A stretch of 64,000 nucleotides of DNA from Mesorhizobium plurifarium (GTDB lineage Bacteria; Pseudomonadota; Alphaproteobacteria; Rhizobiales; Rhizobiaceae). Where the stretch lies: the NCBI GenBank assembly GCA_000824785.1, contig CCNB01000012.1, positions 133,319 to 197,318 on the forward strand, in the 5' to 3' direction. Shown here one piece after another: positions 11,837-20,849 of this stretch. A program made the translations under genes and the position numbers. Below the pieces are notes generated by a model. That model ran no database searches and had not been told where the DNA came from. It saw only the letters and a list, made by a program, of their open reading frames with translations. Each line of letters begins with the position of its first letter. The first letter of the stretch is position 1.

Positions 11837-14134
11837 CTAGATCAACTTCTCCAGCGTGATCGGCAGATCCCGTACCCGCTTCCCCGTCGCATGAAACACT
11901 GCGTTGGCGATCGCGGGCGCCACCCCGACGATGCCGAGCTCGCCGACGCCCTTGCCGCCGAGGGCCGAGGAGTGCGGGTCGGGGATGCCGACCGAGATCG
12001 TCTGGATGTCGGGAATGTCGGCATTGGTCGGCAGCATGTAGTCGGCGAAATTGGAGTTGACGGTGCGGCCGTGGCGGCGGTCGACGATACCTTCCTCGAG
12101 CAGCGCCTCGCCGATGCCCATGATGATGCCGCCCTTCCACTGGCTCTCCGCCAGCTTCGGGTTGTAGAGCCGCCCGGAATCCAGCGCCGAGACCACGCGC
12201 GACACGCGCACGGTACCGAAATCCTCGTCGACCTTGACCTCGACGAAATGCGCGCACCAGGAATGGCGAGAATAGTCGCCTTCGGTGTGCGGGATCGACA
12301 TGGCGATCGTGGTGTAGTTCTTGTAGCGCTCCTCCGCCGTCGTGCCGGCCGGCAGCGTGTCGCCCTTGGCTTCGATACGGTCGCGGCCGAGCATGCTCAT
12401 CAACTCGGCGATCGATAGCTCCGGCCCGTCGCCGCGCGGAGAGCCGATGCGGCCGTCCTTCACCGCAAGCGTGTTCGCCTGTAGTCCATGGAAGGGTAAG
12501 CGCGGATCGGAGAGCGCGAGCCCGATCAACTCATCCAGCGCTTGGCTTGCGGCCTTATGGACGGCGCCGGTCATGATCCCGGCAAGCCGCGAGCCACCGG
12601 TGACGCCGGCGCGGGCGAAATGCGAGTCGCCGAGCTTTACCGAGACTTGGCTCACCGGAACGCCGAGCGTCTCGGCGGCGGTCTGCGCCAGGATCGTATA
12701 CGTGCCCTGGCCCATGTCGATGGAGGAGCTTTCGACCTCGACCGAGCCGTCGAACATGATCTTCACCACAGCCTCGCCGTGAGCCCGCTGTACGGGATAG
12801 GCACCCGCTGCCACGCCCCACCCGATCAGCTGGTGGCCTGCGCGCATAGAGCGTGGCGCGGGCGAACGTTTTGCCCAGCCGAAGGCTTCGGCGCCGACTG
12901 CAAACGCCTCGCGCAATTGCCTTGTCGACCACGCCTTCTTCGCATGCGGGTCCTGCTCGGCATAATTGATCAGCCTGATCTCCAGCGGATCCAGCCCAAG
13001 CTCATGGGCGAGCTCGTCGATCGCGCATTCGATGCCGAACGCGCTGGGGTTCTCACCTGGGGCGCGCTTCGGGTTCGGCAACACGGTGTTGAGCCGCACC
13101 ACATCCTGCCTCGAGGAGAAATTGGGCGTGTCATACATGATCGAGGTGATGGAGCCGACTGCTTCCACCCACATGCCTTCGAGAGAAACCTCGCTGACGC
13201 CACGGTGAATGATGGACTGAATCCTGCCAGCCTTGTCGGCGCCGAGGTCAATCGTTTGACGGGTAGTGGCGCGGCCACCATAAGAAGTAAAATTCTGCGA
13301 GCGGGTAAGCATCAGCTTGACCGGCCGTCCAAGCATCTTGGCCGCTGCAGCCGCCACCGCGCTGTGGGCGAGCGCCAGCGCCTTGGAGCCAAAGCCACCG
13401 CCGATATACGGCGAGACGAGCCGCACATTCTCGAATGGTATGCCAAACCACTCGGCATAGGTGCGCGCCATGCCGTCCAACCATTGGCTGGGCTCCCAGA
13501 TGGTGAGCCGGTCGCCTTCCCAGCGCGCAATCAACCCATGCGGTTCGATTGCTGCGTGAGCTGATCGTTGCGTATTGTACACGGCACTGAGATGCACTGG
13601 GGCTTCAGCAAGCGCAGCCTGCGCGTTGCCCCATTCCTTAGTCATGCCCTCGATCGATATAATTTCACCAGCCGTTCCGTCCCCCAGCTCGACTAGAGCC
13701 GGGGCCTGGTCATAGTCCGCCATGACCAAAGCCGCGGCGGAGACCGCCTGCTCGAAGGTCTCAGCGATCACAACAGCGATGTGCTGGCCGCAATATGTCA
13801 CGTCGCGTGCAAGCGGGCAGAAAGTTCGTTGGGGAGCAAGCGGGTTCCCGAACCAATCCGACGCGACTGACAGCTTCATGATCGTATCCGGCGTCAGCAC
13901 CGCAATAACACCACGCGCAGCCTTTGCCGCCTGCGTCTCGATCGACACGACCTTGCCCGCAGCGATGGTGGAGTCGACGAGCACCGCATGAGCCAGCCCT
14001 TCAAGCTGCTGCTCGACGGCGTAGCGGGCGGCGCCGGTGATCTTGGCCGGGCCGTCGACGCGCGACAGGCGTCCGCCGACCGCTTCGAGGCGCGCGCTGT
14101 CGGACGCGGCGTGTTTCACGTCATGAACGGTCAT
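11837..14134 (-). CDS. Molybdenum hydroxylase large subunit (xanthine dehydrogenase/aldehyde oxidase family, PaoC/YagR-like)
   Basis: The 765-residue catalytic subunit begins MTVHDVKHAASDSARLEAVG at ATG 14134, which overlaps the stop of the FAD subunit (ATGA). The longer open frame upstream is a shadow. It shows the molybdopterin-binding segments of the family: SPYIGGGFGSKALALAHSAVAA in the middle, SSIDMGQGTYTILAQTAAETLGVP, and the end region GGKGVGELGIVGVAPAIANAVFHATG, where Glu in GVGELG is the expected catalytic base. It oxidises an aldehyde or heteroaromatic carbon with water as oxygen source. It pairs with the two following subunits encoded just upstream. No PaoD/XdhC-type cofactor-insertion protein is adjacent. 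Confidence 0.95.
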   Translation of the reverse strand: MTVHDVKHAASDSARLEAVGGRLSRVDGPAKITGAARYAVEQQLEGLAHAVLVDSTIAAGKVVSIETQAAKAARGVIAVLTPDTIMKLSVASDWFGNPLAPQRTFCPLARDVTYCGQHIAVVIAETFEQAVSAAALVMADYDQAPALVELGDGTAGEIISIEGMTKEWGNAQAALAEAPVHLSAVYNTQRSAHAAIEPHGLIARWEGDRLTIWEPSQWLDGMARTYAEWFGIPFENVRLVSPYIGGGFGSKALALAHSAVAAAAAKMLGRPVKLMLTRSQNFTSYGGRATTRQTIDLGADKAGRIQSIIHRGVSEVSLEGMWVEAVGSITSIMYDTPNFSSRQDVVRLNTVLPNPKRAPGENPSAFGIECAIDELAHELGLDPLEIRLINYAEQDPHAKKAWSTRQLREAFAVGAEAFGWAKRSPAPRSMRAGHQLIGWGVAAGAYPVQRAHGEAVVKIMFDGSVEVESSSIDMGQGTYTILAQTAAETLGVPVSQVSVKLGDSHFARAGVTGGSRLAGIMTGAVHKAASQALDELIGLALSDPRLPFHGLQANTLAVKDGRIGSPRGDGPELSIAELMSMLGRDRIEAKGDTLPAGTTAEERYKNYTTIAMSIPHTEGDYSRHSWCAHFVEVKVDEDFGTVRVSRVVSALDSGRLYNPKLAESQWKGGIIMGIGEALLEEGIVDRRHGRTVNSNFADYMLPTNADIPDIQTISVGIPDPHSSALGGKGVGELGIVGVAPAIANAVFHATGKRVRDLPITLEKLI

Positions 14135-15114
14135 GCCGTCTCTCCCAATTTGAGGATGGCGCGCGCGATCACACGCGGCGCCAATGCGATCTTGTAGTGG
14201 TTGGCGCCATGGTCGACTGCGCCCTGCATGGCGAGCTCGCTCGCCTCGCGGATCGTCGCTTCGTCGAGCGCTTTGCCTTTCAGCGCGTCCTCGACGGCGC
14301 GCGCCCGCCACGGCTTGGTAGCGACGCCGCCGAGCGCGACGCGGATGTCGCGGACGGTGCGGCCGTCGCCTTCGAGCTCCAGCCCGACCGCTGCACTTGC
14401 CGCCGCGAACTCATAGGACTGGCGGTCGCGTACCTTGATGTAGGTCGAGCGTCTGGCCGCGGCCGAGCCGGGAATCTCGATGGCCGTGATCACCTCGCCC
14501 GGACGGATATCGTGCTCCTGCTCGGCCGTCGCGCCGGGGGCCAGGAAGAAGTCCTCGACCTTGAGCCGCCGCTCGCCGAGATCGACCTCGGCGTCGAAGG
14601 CGACCAGCGCTACGGCGAGATCCCCCGGATAGGTGGCGATGCACGCTTCGCTCACGCCGAGCACCGCATGGCCGCGCGTCACGCCGCCGATCGCCGAGCA
14701 GCCGCTGCCCGGCTCACGCTTGTTGCAGGCCGGGAAATTGGCGGGATCGCGGAAGTAGGGACAGCGCGTGCGCTGCATCAGGTTGCCGCCGATCGTCGCC
14801 ATGTTGCGCAATTGCGCCGACGCCGCCTGCCAAAGCGCTTCCGAGACCGCCGGAAACAAGCTCTTCACTTCGGCATGGTCGGCGACGTGGCTCATCTTCG
14901 CCAGCGCGCCGATCAAAGCGCGGTCGGCGGTGACGTCGATAGCGTTGAGCCCCTCGATATGGCTGATGTCGATGACGGTGGCGGGTTCCACGACGCCACA
15001 TTTAGCGAGGTCGATGAGCGTCGTGCCGCCGGCGAGCAGCATGGCACCGGGAAGGGCGGCCGCGTTGCGCGCAGCCTCGATATTGTCGGCGCGGAGGTAG
15101 GAAAAATCTCTCAT
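14131..15114 (-). CDS. Molybdenum hydroxylase FAD-binding medium subunit (PaoB/YagS-like)
   Basis: The 327-residue protein has the CO-dehydrogenase flavoprotein fold. It shows the FAD pyrophosphate loop PGAMLLAGGTTLIDLAKCGV near residue 25 and ATIGGNLMQRTRCPYFRDP near residues 105-125. The segment CPYFRD followed by ACNKREPGSGCSAIGG supplies the four cysteines that in PaoB hold an extra [4Fe-4S] cluster. That places it in the E. coli PaoABC/YagTSR branch rather than with ordinary xanthine dehydrogenases. It passes electrons from the Fe-S subunit to FAD and onward. Its ATG overlaps the TGA of the Fe-S subunit and its own TGA overlaps the large-subunit ATG, so the three genes are tightly coupled. 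Confidence 0.94.
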   Translation of the reverse strand: MRDFSYLRADNIEAARNAAALPGAMLLAGGTTLIDLAKCGVVEPATVIDISHIEGLNAIDVTADRALIGALAKMSHVADHAEVKSLFPAVSEALWQAASAQLRNMATIGGNLMQRTRCPYFRDPANFPACNKREPGSGCSAIGGVTRGHAVLGVSEACIATYPGDLAVALVAFDAEVDLGERRLKVEDFFLAPGATAEQEHDIRPGEVITAIEIPGSAAARRSTYIKVRDRQSYEFAAASAAVGLELEGDGRTVRDIRVALGGVATKPWRARAVEDALKGKALDEATIREASELAMQGAVDHGANHYKIALAPRVIARAILKLGETA

Positions 15115-15674
15115 CAGCGCAGCTCCTGTGCGGCTTGGCGGACGGCGGCGACGATGTTCGGATAGGCGCCGCAGCGGCAGAGATTGCCGGCCATGTATTC
15201 GCGGATTTCGTCGTCGGAGCCGGCATGGCCCTCACGGATGCAGGCCACCGCCGACATGATCTGGCCCGGCGTGCAATAGCCGCACTGGAAGGCGTCCTGC
15301 TCGAGGAAAGCCGCCTGCACGGCGTGCAGCGTGCCGTCCTCGTCGGCGAGCCCTTCGATGGTGGTGATCGTGCGGCCGTCGACCAGGGCCGCCAGCGTCA
15401 GGCAGGCCAGCACCCGCTCGCCGTCGACATGCACGGTGCAGGCGCCGCACTGGCCCTGGTCGCAGCCTTTCTTGGTGCCGGTGAGGTGAAGCCGCTCGCG
15501 CAATGCGTCGAGCAGCGTCACGCGCGGCTCGACGTCGAGTGCGTGGTCGCGGCCGTTGATGGCGAGATTGAGGGAGAGCGTGGTGGGACTGGGGATTAAG
15601 CCGTCGGTGGCAACGCCATTTCTGAAATGGCCGTCTTCGGGAGGATCGATGATGGTCTGGATATGGCTTGTCAT
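15114..15674 (-). CDS. Molybdenum hydroxylase [2Fe-2S] small subunit (PaoA/YagT-like)
   Basis: From ATG 15674 the protein has 186 residues. The plant-type ferredoxin site is CDQGQCGACTVHVDGERVLAC (Cys 71, 76, 79 and 91). The second cluster uses CGYCTPGQ and CRCGAY in the C-terminal helical domain. Together they relay electrons from the Mo centre to FAD. The in-frame ATG at 15749 would add 25 residues; that stretch lacks the hydrophobic core of a Tat signal, unlike E. coli PaoA, so I prefer the shorter cytoplasmic form. It is the first gene of the leftward Fe-S, FAD, Mo and GMC run. Confidence 0.93.
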   Translation of the reverse strand: MTSHIQTIIDPPEDGHFRNGVATDGLIPSPTTLSLNLAINGRDHALDVEPRVTLLDALRERLHLTGTKKGCDQGQCGACTVHVDGERVLACLTLAALVDGRTITTIEGLADEDGTLHAVQAAFLEQDAFQCGYCTPGQIMSAVACIREGHAGSDDEIREYMAGNLCRCGAYPNIVAAVRQAAQELR

Positions 15675-16036
15675 GGGCGTCGGGCTCCGATTGCTGGACG
15701 CTGGGATGGAGATGGGACGGGCGCGCCGAGCTGCTGCCGGGGTTATCAATAATGCGCAACGCCACCCCGGGTCCGCTTCGTCAATTTAGAAGCATGGCAC
15801 GGCCGCGCAATTCTGGCTTGCACGCTTCCCGTCGACATGAAGATGGGATCATGTGAACTGAAGTCCGAAGCCGACAGGGCCATCGTAAGCGCTTCCTTTG
15901 CCCTCCTTCCGCCTTCCGTCCTCCCGCCCTCAGGGTGGGGTCTTGTTCTCTTCGATCGCAGGGGCATCTGCTTCTCGTCCACTGAGCCGACCATCTCTGC
16001 AGCGGGCTTTAGTGCTTAGGGCCCTGTCACGCGCGA

Positions 16037-16792
16037 TCAGGTGATCGTAACCCCGCTATCAACCGAGAGGATGTGACCCGTCACCACACCTGACTCGGCG
16101 GACGCAAGATATAACGCCGCGTGGGCGACATGCTGGGGCTCGCCGAGACCGACCAAATGCCGGCTAGCGAGGGACTGAACCGCCGGCTGGCCCTCTAGCG
16201 CCCTAAGAACCCGCTCCGTTCTTGTTATCGAAGGCGCTATGGCATTCACTCGCACGCCCTGTTCACCGAACTCAACGGCGGTGGCGCGAGTCAGCGCTGC
16301 AATCCCACCCTTCGCGGCTGAATAGGCGCTCATGTTGCGCATACCCACAAGAGCTACATGAGATACTGTGTTCACGACGGAACCACCGCCACGCTTGATA
16401 ATTTCTGGGATACCGAACCGACAACAAAGCCACGTGCCGAACAGGTCAACTCGCATGACGCGCCAGAATTCATCGATTGTTGCGCTAACAACAGAGCCGT
16501 CGTTTCGGCTTGAGCCGCCAGCATTGTTGTAAAGAACGTCGAGCCCACCAAAATGCGCGACCGCAGTGGAGATTGCGTGCTGCACACTGGGCTCGCTACT
16601 GACGTCGGTTTCGCAGAACAGTGCATCGCCCCCGGCCCTCTCAATCATGCGAACGGTCTCGGCACCTCCCTGCGCGTTGATGTCGGCAACGGCGACCATG
16701 GCACCCTCCTGGGCAAACAGGACGGCGGCCGCTCGGCCAATTCCACTGCCGGCGCCGGTTATGAACGCGACCTTTCCTTCCATTCTTGGCAT
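16037..16792 (-). CDS. Short-chain dehydrogenase/reductase (SDR), classical type
   Basis: The 251-residue protein starts MPRMEGKVAFITGAGSGIGR (ATG 16792; ATG 16783 is possible). It shows the TGxxxGIG cofactor loop, the NNAG motif (LYNNAGG), and the Ser/Tyr/Lys catalytic set with YSAAK (AYSAAKGGIAALTRA). Acidic residues after beta-2 (VADINAQGG) suggest NAD(H). The substrate is unknown; it should be an alcohol/ketone oxidoreductase. The gene lies 34 bases after the aldehyde dehydrogenase on the same strand, so they probably share a transcript and may oxidise successive intermediates. The much longer open frame upstream reads across the dehydrogenase gene and is not real. Confidence 0.93.
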   Translation of the reverse strand: MPRMEGKVAFITGAGSGIGRAAAVLFAQEGAMVAVADINAQGGAETVRMIERAGGDALFCETDVSSEPSVQHAISTAVAHFGGLDVLYNNAGGSSRNDGSVVSATIDEFWRVMRVDLFGTWLCCRFGIPEIIKRGGGSVVNTVSHVALVGMRNMSAYSAAKGGIAALTRATAVEFGEQGVRVNAIAPSITRTERVLRALEGQPAVQSLASRHLVGLGEPQHVAHAALYLASAESGVVTGHILSVDSGVTIT

Positions 16793-16826
16793 GCTGTTTT
16801 CTCTCTCCTCCACATGTGTCCGAGGC

Positions 16827-18269
16827 TTATTCGATCTGCATGTGCGTAACGAACTTGGTGTTGAGGTAGGCCTCAAGGGCGTCGGCGCCCCCTTCTGTGC
16901 CATAACCCGAATCGTTAATGCCGCCGAACGGGACTTCGGGCAGTGCAAGCCCGAAATGATTGATGGAAAGCATGCCCGAACGGATGTTACGAGACATCTT
17001 AGCCGCACTTTCGGCCGACCGCGTGAAGCCGAAAGCACCCAAACCGTAGTCCAGCCTGTTTGCTTCGTCCAAGGCCGCGTCGAGCCCGCTGACAGGCATC
17101 ATCAGCGCAACGGGCCCGAACGGCTCGTCGTTCATGATCCGCGCCGATACAGGCGCATTGGAGAGGACTGTCGGCTCGTAAAAATATCCGGAATTGCCAA
17201 TCCGCTTGCCGCCGGTAACAAGCTTAGCACCGCTCTGAACGGCTTCCTGCACCAGCGTGCTAACGGATTGCAATCTCCGCTCGTTGACTACGGGGCCCAT
17301 GACCGTGCCTTCTACAAGGCCGTCCCCCACCTTGATAGTCTTTGCTACTGACGAAAAACGATCGACAAATTCATCATAGATATCCTCTTCAATGAGAAAT
17401 CGAGTTGGGGACACGCACACCTGACCGGCGTTGCGATACTTGGAGCGGGCCATCAATTCCGCGGCTTGTTGAACCGGCGCGTCCTTCAACACAATGACCG
17501 GCGCATGGCCGCCGAGTTCCATCGTTGAGCGCTTCATGTGCTGTCCGCAAAGGGCGGCCAATTGCTTGCCTACGGCAGTCGAGCCGGTAAACGATATTGT
17601 TCTGACAGTCTGATGAGGCACCAGATGACCCGATATCTGCGCTGGATTTCCATAGACAAGATTGATCACCCCGGCCGGGATACCAGCATCTACAAACGCG
17701 CGAATGAGCTCCGCCGGTGAACCAGGGGTATCTTCGGCAGCCTTAACGATGATGGAGCAACCAGAGGCAAGAGCAGCGGAAAGCTTCCGCACGACCTGAC
17801 CGATTGGAAAGTTCCAAGGGGTGAACGCTGCAACGGGACCAATCGGCTCCTTATAGGATACCTGGCCGATATTCGCTGCGCGGGCAGGAATGGATCGGCC
17901 ATAGGTTCGCCGACCTTCCTCGGCGAACCAGTCTATCAAGTCCGCCGCCGATAGGGTCTCCATTTGAGCTTCGACCAAGGCCTTGCCTTGCTCTGCAGTC
18001 ATGATGCGGGCGATCTCATTCGCGCGCTGCCGCACTAGATCGGCTGCATTGCGCATCAGCTTGTAGCGATCGAACGCTGCGGTCTTGCTCCAAATGGCAA
18101 ATCCCTTGCCAACGGCAGCCAGTGCCTCGTCCAGATCGGCAACGTCGGCATGAGCTACATGGCCTAAGATGCCTTCATTGGCGGGATTGATGACAGGAAT
18201 CGTTTTGCCTGACGCCGATGGCCTCCACTTTCCATCAATGTGCAAAAGCACGTTTTCTGGATAAGACAT
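16827..18269 (-). CDS. NAD(P)-dependent aldehyde dehydrogenase, succinate-semialdehyde type
   Basis: From ATG 18269 (MSYPENVLLHIDGKWRPSASG, preceded by GGAG) the protein has 480 residues, the length of GabD-like enzymes. The catalytic set is visible: FTPWNFPIGQVVRKLSAALA (Asn in PWNFP), FTGSTAVGKQL for cofactor binding, MELGGHAPVIV with the general-base Glu, and NAGQVCVSPTRF with the nucleophilic Cys. It oxidises a semialdehyde to its acid. A second enzyme of the same family is encoded at 33015-34472. The region upstream holds an AGTGAA-N7-TTCACT inverted repeat that may bind a regulator. Confidence 0.93.
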   Translation of the reverse strand: MSYPENVLLHIDGKWRPSASGKTIPVINPANEGILGHVAHADVADLDEALAAVGKGFAIWSKTAAFDRYKLMRNAADLVRQRANEIARIMTAEQGKALVEAQMETLSAADLIDWFAEEGRRTYGRSIPARAANIGQVSYKEPIGPVAAFTPWNFPIGQVVRKLSAALASGCSIIVKAAEDTPGSPAELIRAFVDAGIPAGVINLVYGNPAQISGHLVPHQTVRTISFTGSTAVGKQLAALCGQHMKRSTMELGGHAPVIVLKDAPVQQAAELMARSKYRNAGQVCVSPTRFLIEEDIYDEFVDRFSSVAKTIKVGDGLVEGTVMGPVVNERRLQSVSTLVQEAVQSGAKLVTGGKRIGNSGYFYEPTVLSNAPVSARIMNDEPFGPVALMMPVSGLDAALDEANRLDYGLGAFGFTRSAESAAKMSRNIRSGMLSINHFGLALPEVPFGGINDSGYGTEGGADALEAYLNTKFVTHMQIE

Positions 18270-18368
18270 CTTCGCAACTCCTTTGCAGGACGCTTCCCGT
18301 CGAGAAATTTGCAGCAAAATCGCCTTCTTAAGTGTTTTTCACTACAATATCGCGCTTCTGTCGAATTG

Positions 18369-18387
18369 AGTGAATTTTACCTTCACT
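18369..18387. promoter_or_regulatory. Inverted repeat upstream of the aldehyde dehydrogenase gene
   Basis: AGTGAA and TTCACT form perfect 6-base arms around a 7-base spacer, about 100 bases before the dehydrogenase start. A shorter AGTG-TTTTT-CACT element lies about 35 bases nearer the gene. The two similar dyads suggest tandem binding of one dimeric regulator. The regulator is not known. Confidence 0.4.
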
Positions 18388-18535
18388 TGGCAGCCAGAAC
18401 TTTGCAGAAAGAATCGCCGGCCCTCCGATCGAAGCGAAACTCCGATCGGCCGCAAACTCGGCATTTCTTTTTTACACATCACAGAAAGCCTCAAACTAGG
18501 GCGACGGCACTGGCAAGCGACAGGCTGGCATAAGT

Positions 18536-18925
18536 TCAAACGGCGCCATCGTTTTTGAAAAATCGGTTAGGCTTTAGAAAGAAAGACAAGGCAAGCGCAC
18601 CGTTGGGCGAGACGACCCTGTGACGATTTCCGCCCGGACGCCAGACGTAGTTGCCGGCGGTGAGGTTGCCTTCATGATCGGCTACGCTGCCCTCAAGGAG
18701 AAAACTCTGCTCAATCTCCACATGTTCGTGGTACGGCAGCGTGGCACCGGGCTCGAACTTGAACAGCCCGGTCAGCAGGCCGCTTTCCTTATCTTCCATC
18801 AAGATCTTCATTGTGACGCCGGGGTACTCGGTCGGCTGCCAAGGAAGTGCTTCGACATCGACGTAACGCGACGACAGCGCATCGAGGGCTGACTCGGTGG
18901 CTAGATGAGGCGTGCGTGGGGCCAT
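18536..18925 (-). CDS. Small cupin-domain protein (ChrR-like cupin)
   Basis: This 129-residue single cupin barrel carries the first metal motif in PYHEHVEIEQSFLLEG (His, His, Glu) and the second in GGNRHRVVSPNG (His). All four usual metal ligands are therefore present. The segment after the first motif (EGSVADHEGNLTAGNYVWRPGG) resembles ChrR-type sensor cupins and acetylacetone dioxygenase-like small cupins. A dioxygenase, isomerase or ligand-sensing role is possible; I cannot choose. It is transcribed alone, divergently from the MFS exporter gene, with repeated ATTGCGATT boxes just upstream of its start. Confidence 0.85.
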   Translation of the reverse strand: MAPRTPHLATESALDALSSRYVDVEALPWQPTEYPGVTMKILMEDKESGLLTGLFKFEPGATLPYHEHVEIEQSFLLEGSVADHEGNLTAGNYVWRPGGNRHRVVSPNGALALSFFLKPNRFFKNDGAV

Positions 18926-19232
18926 AACTGTTCTCCATTGGTCGATTGCGATTTTGAAAAAGTCGCATATTGCGATTAATTGGTCAATTCCCTATAAAAG
19001 AGAAATCTCTAGCCAATTCGTGACGACAGACCACAAGGGGTTCGATCGACGCGCACCGGGAGGAGGCCCCGTACCCACCTTTCAGGCGCGCTGAGAACAA
19101 GGAACCGGCCGGCAGCCCGACGTTTTGTTGCGAGGGACACGAGCTTGAGAACACGAGGCACGAAGCGTGGCGCCGGGCTGCCGGCATCAAGGCGTGCTTT
19201 TACGCTTGGCACCCGTTTTGAAGGATGTCGAA
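18926..19232. other. Divergent intergenic region between cupin and MFS genes
   Basis: The cupin-proximal half holds two ATTGCGATT direct repeats (18945-18953 and 18969-18977). The second lies inside the palindrome TCGCA-TAT-TGCGA (18963-18975), and two ATTGGTC copies flank the pair. The exporter-proximal half has no feature I recognise beyond an AAGGA ribosome-binding sequence before ATG 19233. Confidence 0.5.
18945..18977. promoter_or_regulatory. Tandem ATTGCGATT boxes, candidate operator for cupin and exporter
   Basis: ATTGCGATT occurs twice on the + strand, 24 bases apart, and the second copy is part of the 13-base palindrome TCGCATATTGCGA. They lie 20-52 bases ahead of the cupin ATG, where a repressor would overlap the promoter. 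No regulator gene is adjacent. Confidence 0.4.
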
Positions 19233-20708
19233 ATGTACCAGACTGCCGACAAGCCTACGTCGATGGGGACAACAGCCACGCCGGTTGTGAGCGAGAGCGA
19301 GAAGAATGCCATCGTTGGTGGCGTGCTTTTGTCGATGCTTCTGGCGGCGCTTGACCAGACGATCGTCGCGCCTGCCTTGCCGACTATCGCGCGTGCGCTC
19401 GGCAATGCGGAATACCTGCCCTGGATCGTAACCGGCTACTTGCTCACGGCCACGGCGATGGCACCGCTCTACGGCAAGATTTCGGATGTCTATGGTCGCC
19501 GACGCGTGGTTTATGCTGCGGTATTGATCTTTTTGCTGGGGTCTGTGGTCAGCGCGCTCGCACCGAACATGCTGGTATTGGTCCTTGGCCGGTCGATCCA
19601 AGGCGCGGGAGGCGGGGGCCTATGGGCCCTTGCACAAATTATCATCGGGGACCTCGTGCCTCCGCGTGAACGAGCCCGATACGTGGCCTGGATAGCGGTG
19701 ACCTGGGCAGTCGCGAGCATTGCCGGGCCGGTGCTCGGAGGGACATTCGCGGAACATCTCCATTGGTCGCTGATCTTCTGGATCAACCTGCCGCTCGGCT
19801 TCGCGGCGATGGCGATCATCAACAACCCTCTGAAGAAGCTCCCGATCCTGGCCAAGACTCACCGAATCGACTGCCTCGGCGCCCTCCTGTTGATCAGCGC
19901 GACGGCGCTTCTGTTGTTGGCGCTCAACTGGGGTGGAAGCACCTACCCCTGGTTCTCTCGCGAGACGCTGTCGCTCGTGGCCTGCTCGGCGCTGCTTTGG
20001 TCGTTGTTCGCGGCCAGGCTAGTGAAAGCCCCCGAACCGCTTATCTCACTCGAGGTGCTTAGCAACCCGATTGTGCTTGCTGGTACACTTTCGATGTTTC
20101 TGCTACAGGCGGCTAGCATTGGCATATCGGTCTACCTGCCGATTTACCTGCAGGCGATACTTGGGCTCTCGGTTAGTGAATCCGGCACTGTTATGCTTGG
20201 ATTGCTACTCGGCACGGTCGCGGGTGCCACCTTCAGCGGTCGCATGATCCCGCGCCTCACGCATTACAAGCGCATCGCCATGGCTGGCATGGTCTTAGCC
20301 ATCGCCTGCCTCGGTGCCCTCAGCATCGTGGCCGAAGGCGCCTCAATACTTGAGGTTGAAATCCTGACCACTCTGATCGGCCTCGGTAGCGGAACCACCT
20401 TTCCAGTGAGCACCGTCTCGGTCCAGAATGCCGTGGACCGCGCACATCTTGGTGTCGCCACCGGAGTGCTGACCTTCCTGCGCTCGCTTGGAGCCGCGCT
20501 TGGCGTGGCTGTGCTCGGCGCGGTTGCTATGGGCGCTGGCTTGCCAGTTGCCGCGGGCACGCTCGTCCACGTCGAGACCTCGCCAATGCCATTCACCATG
20601 ATCTTCGTCGCAGACGGCTTTATTCTTGCGTTTGCGTTGGCTGCTCTGTCTTTGATACCGCACAAGCCCTTGCGCGGCCAAACCGAGCACCCAGTTCTTT
20701 CGGAGTGA
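19233..20708 (+). CDS. MFS drug/solute exporter, DHA2 (14-TM) family
   Basis: From ATG 19233 (MYQTADKPTSMGTT, preceded by AAGGA) the protein has 491 residues and many hydrophobic segments, fitting 14 membrane helices. Motif D1-like LDQTIVAPALPTIARALG sits in the first helix. The loop 2-3 motif A is YGKISDVYGRRRVVYAA, and motif C appears as AVASIAGPVLGGTFAEHLHW in helix 5. This is the signature set of proton-driven multidrug exporters (EmrB/MDR subfamily). The substrate may be an aromatic or acid compound handled by the region. It is transcribed away from the cupin gene and convergent with the CoA-ligand operon. No membrane-fusion partner gene is present. Confidence 0.93.
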   Translation: MYQTADKPTSMGTTATPVVSESEKNAIVGGVLLSMLLAALDQTIVAPALPTIARALGNAEYLPWIVTGYLLTATAMAPLYGKISDVYGRRRVVYAAVLIFLLGSVVSALAPNMLVLVLGRSIQGAGGGGLWALAQIIIGDLVPPRERARYVAWIAVTWAVASIAGPVLGGTFAEHLHWSLIFWINLPLGFAAMAIINNPLKKLPILAKTHRIDCLGALLLISATALLLLALNWGGSTYPWFSRETLSLVACSALLWSLFAARLVKAPEPLISLEVLSNPIVLAGTLSMFLLQAASIGISVYLPIYLQAILGLSVSESGTVMLGLLLGTVAGATFSGRMIPRLTHYKRIAMAGMVLAIACLGALSIVAEGASILEVEILTTLIGLGSGTTFPVSTVSVQNAVDRAHLGVATGVLTFLRSLGAALGVAVLGAVAMGAGLPVAAGTLVHVETSPMPFTMIFVADGFILAFALAALSLIPHKPLRGQTEHPVLSE

Positions 20709-20849
20709 CTGCGCAGACTTTGCCAGCCGGCCGAGGTCTAAGTTTGAGAGAAGGCAGCACTTCGGTGAAGCCAAGCGCCGACGTTTTCGGCCTCTGATGC
20801 GCTTAGAAGGCAGGCCGATGCACTGCCAAGAAATTCACTATAGTACCCA

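Noticed and set aside
11808..12257. N-terminal extension of the GMC oxidoreductase
   Set aside because: The extra residues are an out-of-frame reading of the molybdoprotein gene; a normal start with GAGG lies at 11801-11807.
12542..13564. Forward-strand frame of 340 codons over the molybdoprotein gene
   Set aside because: Antisense to conserved catalytic segments of the large subunit; no recognisable domain.
16033..17038. 333-codon version of the SDR gene
   Set aside because: The first 82 codons are a shadow of the aldehyde dehydrogenase gene; the SDR fold starts at MPRMEGKVAF.
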